DNA of 11,003 bases from an uncultured Lachnospiraceae bacterium (GTDB lineage: Bacteria > Bacillota > Clostridia > Lachnospirales > Lachnospiraceae), in contig CAMWNY010000044.1 of assembly GCA_947175775.1 (NCBI GenBank), positions 1 through 11,003 of the forward strand, written 5' to 3'. This document shows positions 7,192 to 11,003 of this stretch, piece by piece. Each line of letters starts with the position of its first letter. The first letter of the stretch is position 1. The notes beneath the pieces are model-generated. The model ran no database searches. It was not told the origin of the DNA and saw only the letters and a list, made by a program, of their open reading frames with translations. The translations under genes and the position numbers were made by a program.

Positions 7192-8457
7192 TCAATCCCT
7201 CATTTGCTTCATTTCCAGCTGCGGTACAATCACTCTTGTAACTGTTCCGTCGTCCGCCGCAGATTCAAAGAGAATTCTGCCGGAAAGCTGCTCCACCAGC
7301 ATCCGCAGAATAAACAGCGACTTCTCCTCTTCCTCCGTGCAGTTTAACAGGTTCATATTCACATGCTGCATATATTTATTTAACGCCAAAATGTCGCTCT
7401 CCTGCAGTTTGTTTCCGTCATCCTTGACTTCCATTACAATCATATCCGCATAATCGACTTTTTCCGTACGCGCATTAATTTCTATCACACCGTCTTGCGT
7501 AAAGGTGTTTCCAATTTTCACGAGCATCGACATCAGCTGCTTAAGCCGTCCCATATCGCCGAAAAAACAGACAGACATCTCGTCGGACGTATTGATTTTA
7601 ACCCTGTTCCTCTTATCGCGAATGGCTTTTCGCTGTATTTTTATCGCATCGTTGATGATATGCTGGAGGTTATATGCCGTCTCCTTGAGCGAAAGCCCGC
7701 TGTCTGTCATTTTTGCGTACTCAACCGTATTTCCGAATGCCGCCAAAATTTCGTTGCCGTTTTTCACCAACACTTCCATAGAAGCTGCCATCGCTTCCGG
7801 ATCATGATTTGCCAGTGAAAGCTTGGCGCTCTCTATCCAAAGGGAAAATGTTCTTTCCACATTGGAATAAATATCCACCATGCGGTTTGTCTGACTTCTT
7901 GATATTTGCTCAAGCTTTGTGCTGTTTTGCAGCGCAATATAATTTTGATACGCCATGTCGGACAGCACTGCCGCAAGCTCCGTCAGAAACTTTGCTGCCC
8001 TTTTAATCTGTACCTCATCCACAAAATGAATTTTTCTTGATGCCTCAAGGTAAGCGTCTTCATCAATCCCAAACTCCCGTGCCATCGCACGCTCCTGTGC
8101 CTCGTCCAAAGGCTCCTTGCGTACCTGCCCGCCGATAACGCTTCCGATCATATATTCATCCAGCATAATCGGCGCCGCATAATCCGTCAGCCCCGCATGA
8201 CAGGTATAGACTGTAGGCGTTCCGTTTTCATATGTATGGATTGCACCCATTCGGTCACATTCCTCGCATCTGCACCTGCCTTTTTCGCATTTGCGCACCA
8301 AGTCCATGCACAAATGCGTAAAACCGCTGCTTTTTGTGACGGGTATGCCTTTTTCATCCGTCGTCAGCGACGCCATTCCCGTGAATTCAGAAAAAGCATC
8401 CTGCATCCGCTGCAATATTTTCACATCAATAAGCTCCGTGAGCTTTATGCCTCTCAT
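7192..8457 (-). CDS. PocR-domain sensor with degenerate histidine-kinase core (421 aa)
   Basis: Residues about 8-170 are a PocR sensory domain, a PAS-like fold predicted to bind small hydrocarbon derivatives. The cysteine cluster is clear: C50, C57, C62, C64, C67 and C86, followed by HAGLTDYAAPI. Residues about 185-255 are helical, like a dimerisation domain, but show no phospho-acceptor histidine in an H-box. Residues about 260-415 resemble a HATPase_c domain (RLKQLMSMLVKIGNTFTQDG, then VMEVKDDGNKL). The N-box asparagines are missing, the G1 box is degraded, and no G2 glycine box is seen. It is therefore probably a non-catalytic sensor or scaffold. There are no membrane segments. It is followed after one base by the EAL-domain gene, which suggests translational coupling and a shared pathway. 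GGGGGG lies 6 bases before its ATG. PocR assignment is confident; the loss of kinase activity is inferred. Confidence 0.88.
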   Translation of the reverse strand: MRGIKLTELIDVKILQRMQDAFSEFTGMASLTTDEKGIPVTKSSGFTHLCMDLVRKCEKGRCRCEECDRMGAIHTYENGTPTVYTCHAGLTDYAAPIMLDEYMIGSVIGGQVRKEPLDEAQERAMAREFGIDEDAYLEASRKIHFVDEVQIKRAAKFLTELAAVLSDMAYQNYIALQNSTKLEQISRSQTNRMVDIYSNVERTFSLWIESAKLSLANHDPEAMAASMEVLVKNGNEILAAFGNTVEYAKMTDSGLSLKETAYNLQHIINDAIKIQRKAIRDKRNRVKINTSDEMSVCFFGDMGRLKQLMSMLVKIGNTFTQDGVIEINARTEKVDYADMIVMEVKDDGNKLQESDILALNKYMQHVNMNLLNCTEEEEKSLFILRMLVEQLSGRILFESAADDGTVTRVIVPQLEMKQMRD

Positions 8458-8463
8458 GTTTTT

Positions 8464-8469
8464 CCCCCC
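8464..8469 (-). promoter_or_regulatory. G-run ribosome binding site of the PocR-domain gene
   Basis: On the minus strand six consecutive G residues sit 6 bases before the ATG at 8457, in the 21-bp gap after the acyl-CoA synthetase stop. The other genes here use AGGAGG- or GAGGAG-like sites, so this one is unusual, but its position supports the chosen start. Confidence 0.55.
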
Positions 8470-8478
8470 GTTTACATG

Positions 8479-10113
8479 CTACCCTCTGTTTTGGGCTGCT
8501 ACAAGGCTCTCTCCGCCATACATTTTCCGCAGCTTCGGCTTTTCAATCTTGCCGGTCGGATTTCTTGGTATGTCGGCAAAAATAATGGTTCTCGGGCGTT
8601 TGTATTTGGGAAGCTTCAAACAGTAATCATTGATTTCCTGCGTTGTCGCCTCCACGCCCTCTTTTATTTCAATGACTGCCGCTGTAATCTCACCGAGCCG
8701 TTTGTCCGGTATTCCGATGACAGCCACGTCCTTAATCTTGTCATTCGTGCGCAGAAAGTCTTCAATCTGCACGGGATAAATGTTCTCGCCGCCGCTGATG
8801 ACCACATCCTTTTTCCGGTCCACAAGGAAGATAAACCCGTCTTCGTCCTCCTGCGCCATATCGCCCGTAAAAAGCCATCCGTCCTTTAAAACCTCGTCAG
8901 TCGCCTTCTCGTCATTGTAGTAACAGGTCATGACGCCCGGTCCTTTGACCGCAAGCTCACCGACCTCGCCGCGCTTCACCGTATTGCCGGCTTCGTCCAC
9001 GATTTTAACCTCCCAGCCGTAACCTGCCTTTCCGATTGCACCGACTTTATGTATATTTTCCACACCCAAATGCACGCAGCCGGGACCGATTGATTCACTC
9101 AGTCCGTAGTTGGTGTCATACTGATGATGCGGAAAAACTTTTTTCCACCGCTGAATCAGGCTTTGCGGTACAGGCTGTGCACCGATATGCATCAGCCGCC
9201 ACTGCGAGAGCTCGTAGTTCTCCAATTTAATGTCGCCCCTGTCAATGGCATCCAAAATATCCTGTGCCCACGGCACCAAAAGCCATACAATCGTGCACTT
9301 TTCTTTGGAAACCGCATCCAAAATAAATTCGGGCTTCGTACCTTTTAAAAGCACTGCCTTTGCGCCCTCCAAAAAGCTTCCGAACCAGTGCATCTTTGCA
9401 CCGGTATGGTAAAGAGGCGGGATACACAGGAAAACATCTTGTTTCGTCTGTCCGTGGTGGTTCTGCTCAACCTTGCACGAATGCATCAGGCTCTCATGAT
9501 TGTGCAGGATTGCTTTGGGAAAGCCTGTCGTGCCGGATGAAAAATAAATCGCTGCATTGTCCATGTCAGTCAACGGAAGAATACGTCTCTGACTAGAGCA
9601 GTTAGCAGTGTTGCTTGTATAATCCTCAACAAAGCTTGGACAGTTGTCTCCTACAAAAAACAAAAGCCTGTTTTTACTGATTTTATCCGCAATCTCCTCC
9701 ACGCGCCCGATAAACTCCGGTCCAAAAACAAGCACATCCGCTTCAGCAAGGTTCAGACAGTATTCAATCTCATCGGAGGCGTAACGGAAATTCAGCGGTA
9801 CGGCAAGCGCCCCTGTTTTCAGAATTCCAAAATAAATTGGCAGCCATTCCAAACAGTTCATCAGAAGGATTGCCACCTTGTCGTCCTTTTTGATGCCTCT
9901 TTCAATTAAAAGATTTGCAAAACGGTTTGCTTTTTCATTAAACACACTCCATGTTATTTCCCTGCGGTAGTGCGTCACGGGATTTGGCTCTATCAGATCA
10001 TACTCTTTCCATGTGACACGTCTTGTCTCCTTCATCTCAGGATTGATTTCGACAAGGCAGATGTCATTTGCGTATAATTTACAGTTTCTCTCTAAAATGT
10101 CAGTTATTGGCAT
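8479..10113 (-). CDS. AMP-forming acyl-CoA synthetase (class I adenylate-forming, 544 aa)
   Basis: This enzyme activates a carboxylic acid with ATP to an acyl-adenylate and then transfers it to CoA. All core motifs of the family are present: the phosphate loop SSGTTGFPK (192-200), IPPLYHTGA (231-239), YGLSE (336-340), TGD (416-418), the hinge region VDRKKDVVISGGENIYP (431-447), and the C-terminal catalytic lysine in PTGKIEKPKL (Lys522). The length suits a medium- or long-chain fatty acid, aromatic or other carboxylic acid CoA ligase. The substrate cannot be decided from sequence. The N-terminal region has two similar short segments, RRVTWKEYD (31-39) and RREITWSVFN (50-59). The start is supported by GAGGAG at 10127-10122, 8 bases upstream. 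It is the first gene of the operon that continues with the PocR, EAL and rarA genes. Confidence 0.94.
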   Translation of the reverse strand: MPITDILERNCKLYANDICLVEINPEMKETRRVTWKEYDLIEPNPVTHYRREITWSVFNEKANRFANLLIERGIKKDDKVAILLMNCLEWLPIYFGILKTGALAVPLNFRYASDEIEYCLNLAEADVLVFGPEFIGRVEEIADKISKNRLLFFVGDNCPSFVEDYTSNTANCSSQRRILPLTDMDNAAIYFSSGTTGFPKAILHNHESLMHSCKVEQNHHGQTKQDVFLCIPPLYHTGAKMHWFGSFLEGAKAVLLKGTKPEFILDAVSKEKCTIVWLLVPWAQDILDAIDRGDIKLENYELSQWRLMHIGAQPVPQSLIQRWKKVFPHHQYDTNYGLSESIGPGCVHLGVENIHKVGAIGKAGYGWEVKIVDEAGNTVKRGEVGELAVKGPGVMTCYYNDEKATDEVLKDGWLFTGDMAQEDEDGFIFLVDRKKDVVISGGENIYPVQIEDFLRTNDKIKDVAVIGIPDKRLGEITAAVIEIKEGVEATTQEINDYCLKLPKYKRPRTIIFADIPRNPTGKIEKPKLRKMYGGESLVAAQNRG

Positions 10114-10184
10114 TGTTGTAACTCCTCGCTTTTGTTTTTTGCAATGATGAAATTAACCAATTCTCAATATTTGCATACCTTTTT

Positions 10185-10213
10185 ATTTTATCACTATTGT
10201 AGCGGGATTTCTA
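10185..10213 (-). promoter_or_regulatory. Candidate extended -10 promoter for the acyl-CoA synthetase to rarA operon
   Basis: On the minus strand TAGAAA (10213-10208, 4 of 6 to TTGACA) is followed after 17 bases by TAAAAT (10190-10185, 5 of 6). The -10 is preceded by TGA, giving the TGn extended -10 form. The leader to the ATG at 10113 would be about 65-70 bases. The position in the 160-bp gap behind spoVAD, which shows no obvious terminator hairpin, fits an operon promoter. Confidence 0.45.
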
Positions 10214-10273
10214 CTGTTTTCCTAAACTTTTGTATATTTTGCATAGCCTGATGCGCTTTGATGTTCCAGCCTG

Positions 10274-10978
10274 TTATGATAACGCTTCGATAACAACCGC
10301 GTGTGCGATTCCCGGAACGTTTTGTCCCTCATTGAAGGACGTTTTATTAAGCAGTGCGCCTGTGGGCACGAATAAAATCCGCTTCCATTGCTTTTTGGCA
10401 AGCTTTGGCAGAATATACGCAGACAATACCACTGCCGAACAGCCGCACCCGCTTCCGCCCGCGTGAACGTCCTGCTTTTTGGCATCGTAAATCAACATGC
10501 CGCAGTCGTAATGATTTTCCGAAATATCAATGTCCTCCTGTGAAAGCAGATTAAATAAAGCCTGCTGCCCCACACTTCCAAGGTCTCCGGTAAAAATCGC
10601 ATCATAATCCTTTGGCGTTCTTCCGAAATCCTTCAAATGCGTGGAAATGGTCCATGCCGCAGCCGGAGCCATTGCGCATCCCATATTGAAGGAATCCTTA
10701 ATGCCGAAGTCTTCTATTTTCCCAACCGTAACTCCCGTTATTCCGACTTTGCATCCATGCTCTGATTCCAATACGTTTTTAATCTGTCTGCCTGTTGTCG
10801 ATTTTCCGTTTGCATTTCCTTCCTGAAGCAGAAACGCCGCGCTTCCGGTTACGGTCCACGACGCGTACAGCGGACGCTGGCTTCCGTACTCCAGCGGAAA
10901 ACGGAACTCCTTCTGTGCGCTTGCAAAATGGCTTGAAGTCAGCGCAATTACCCTGTCCGCATAGCCTGCCGCAATGCT
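10274..10978 (-). CDS. spoVAD: Stage V sporulation protein AD (SpoVAD), C-terminal part, 5' end missing
   Basis: SpoVAD is a thiolase-fold protein that binds dipicolinic acid and helps move it into the forespore with the other SpoVA proteins. The 234 readable codons match the family from about residue 120 of roughly 340 to the C-terminus. Visible blocks are SIAAGYADRVIALTSSHF, FRFPLEYGSQRPL, WTVTGSAA, TVGKIEDFGIKDSFNMGCAM followed by APAAA, FTGDLGSVG, DCGMLIYDAKKQDVHAGGSG and FVPTGALL. Going upstream, the frame meets a TAA at 10981-10979, and the remaining 22 bases do not encode the expected residues in any frame. No ATG or GTG start exists in the open part, and the only in-frame TTG (10771) lies inside the conserved domain. 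The gene is therefore either interrupted or the edge of the sequence is wrong. No spoVAE follows it; the next gene is the acyl-CoA synthetase. Confidence 0.85.
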   Translation of the reverse strand, partial: SIAAGYADRVIALTSSHFASAQKEFRFPLEYGSQRPLYASWTVTGSAAFLLQEGNANGKSTTGRQIKNVLESEHGCKVGITGVTVGKIEDFGIKDSFNMGCAMAPAAAWTISTHLKDFGRTPKDYDAIFTGDLGSVGQQALFNLLSQEDIDISENHYDCGMLIYDAKKQDVHAGGSGCGCSAVVLSAYILPKLAKKQWKRILFVPTGALLNKTSFNEGQNVPGIAHAVVIEALS

Positions 10979-11003
10979 TTATCTTATAAAAATCTGACGC
11001 TTC

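Noticed and set aside
8197..8889. A 230-codon open frame on the plus strand opposite the PocR and acyl-CoA synthetase genes
   Set aside because: It spans the boundary of two well-supported minus-strand genes, has no recognisable domain and no clear ribosome binding site.
10196..10213. Short inverted repeat GTAG...CTAC behind spoVAD, considered as its terminator
   Set aside because: The stem is only 4 bp and is not followed by a T-run on the minus strand. It also overlaps the candidate operon promoter.
10274..10771. A complete small protein starting at the TTG at 10771
   Set aside because: Clear SpoVAD similarity continues upstream for another 69 codons, so this TTG is internal and not a true start.
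1..11003. CRISPR arrays, tRNA or rRNA genes, prophage genes and anti-phage systems
   Set aside because: No regularly spaced repeats, cloverleaf-type sequences, transposase or integrase motifs, or defence-gene signatures were seen in any frame.

Overview
The window looks like a stretch of chromosome from an anaerobic, spore-forming Firmicute, most likely a Lachnospiraceae-type Clostridium. The reasons are a SpoVAD gene, a DUF4364 protein directly behind a short malic enzyme, strong AGGAGG-type ribosome binding sites, moderate GC in genes and very AT-rich intergenic DNA. The genus call is inference from gene content only.

Layout, left to right. (1) The 5' two-thirds or less of rho runs off the left edge on the minus strand. 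(2) A MATE-family efflux transporter lies on the minus strand. (3) A divergent AT-rich promoter region follows. (4) A plus-strand pair comes next: an NAD(P)-dependent malic enzyme and a DUF4364 winged-helix protein 25 bp behind it, probably one transcript. (5) A perfect 19-bp inverted repeat separates this pair from the convergent minus-strand block. (6) A tightly packed minus-strand operon reads from right to left: an acyl-CoA synthetase, a PocR-domain sensor with a decayed histidine-kinase core, a GAF-like/degenerate-GGDEF/intact-EAL protein (predicted c-di-GMP phosphodiesterase), and the AAA+ ATPase RarA. The gaps are 21, 1 and 20 bp, each gene has its own good ribosome binding site, and a plausible extended -10 promoter lies upstream of the first gene. 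(7) At the right edge is the C-terminal two-thirds of spoVAD, minus strand. Its reading frame and homology break at an in-frame TAA about 25 bp before the window ends.

How the parts may work together. The PocR protein has the six-cysteine PocR sensing domain but lacks the residues needed for ATP binding and phosphotransfer. It is translationally coupled to the EAL protein, so the pair may form a ligand-sensing c-di-GMP degradation module. The acyl-CoA synthetase at the head of the operon activates a carboxylic acid, which could tie small organic ligands to the signalling pair. RarA, a replication-fork maintenance factor, is probably only a co-transcribed housekeeping passenger. The malic enzyme turns malate into pyruvate, and the DUF4364 protein may regulate it or simply share its transcript.

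The most unusual signals are the PocR pseudokinase/EAL pair, the abrupt break in spoVAD at the right edge, and the long perfect palindrome between the convergent operons. No tRNA, rRNA, CRISPR array or recognisable insertion sequence was seen.
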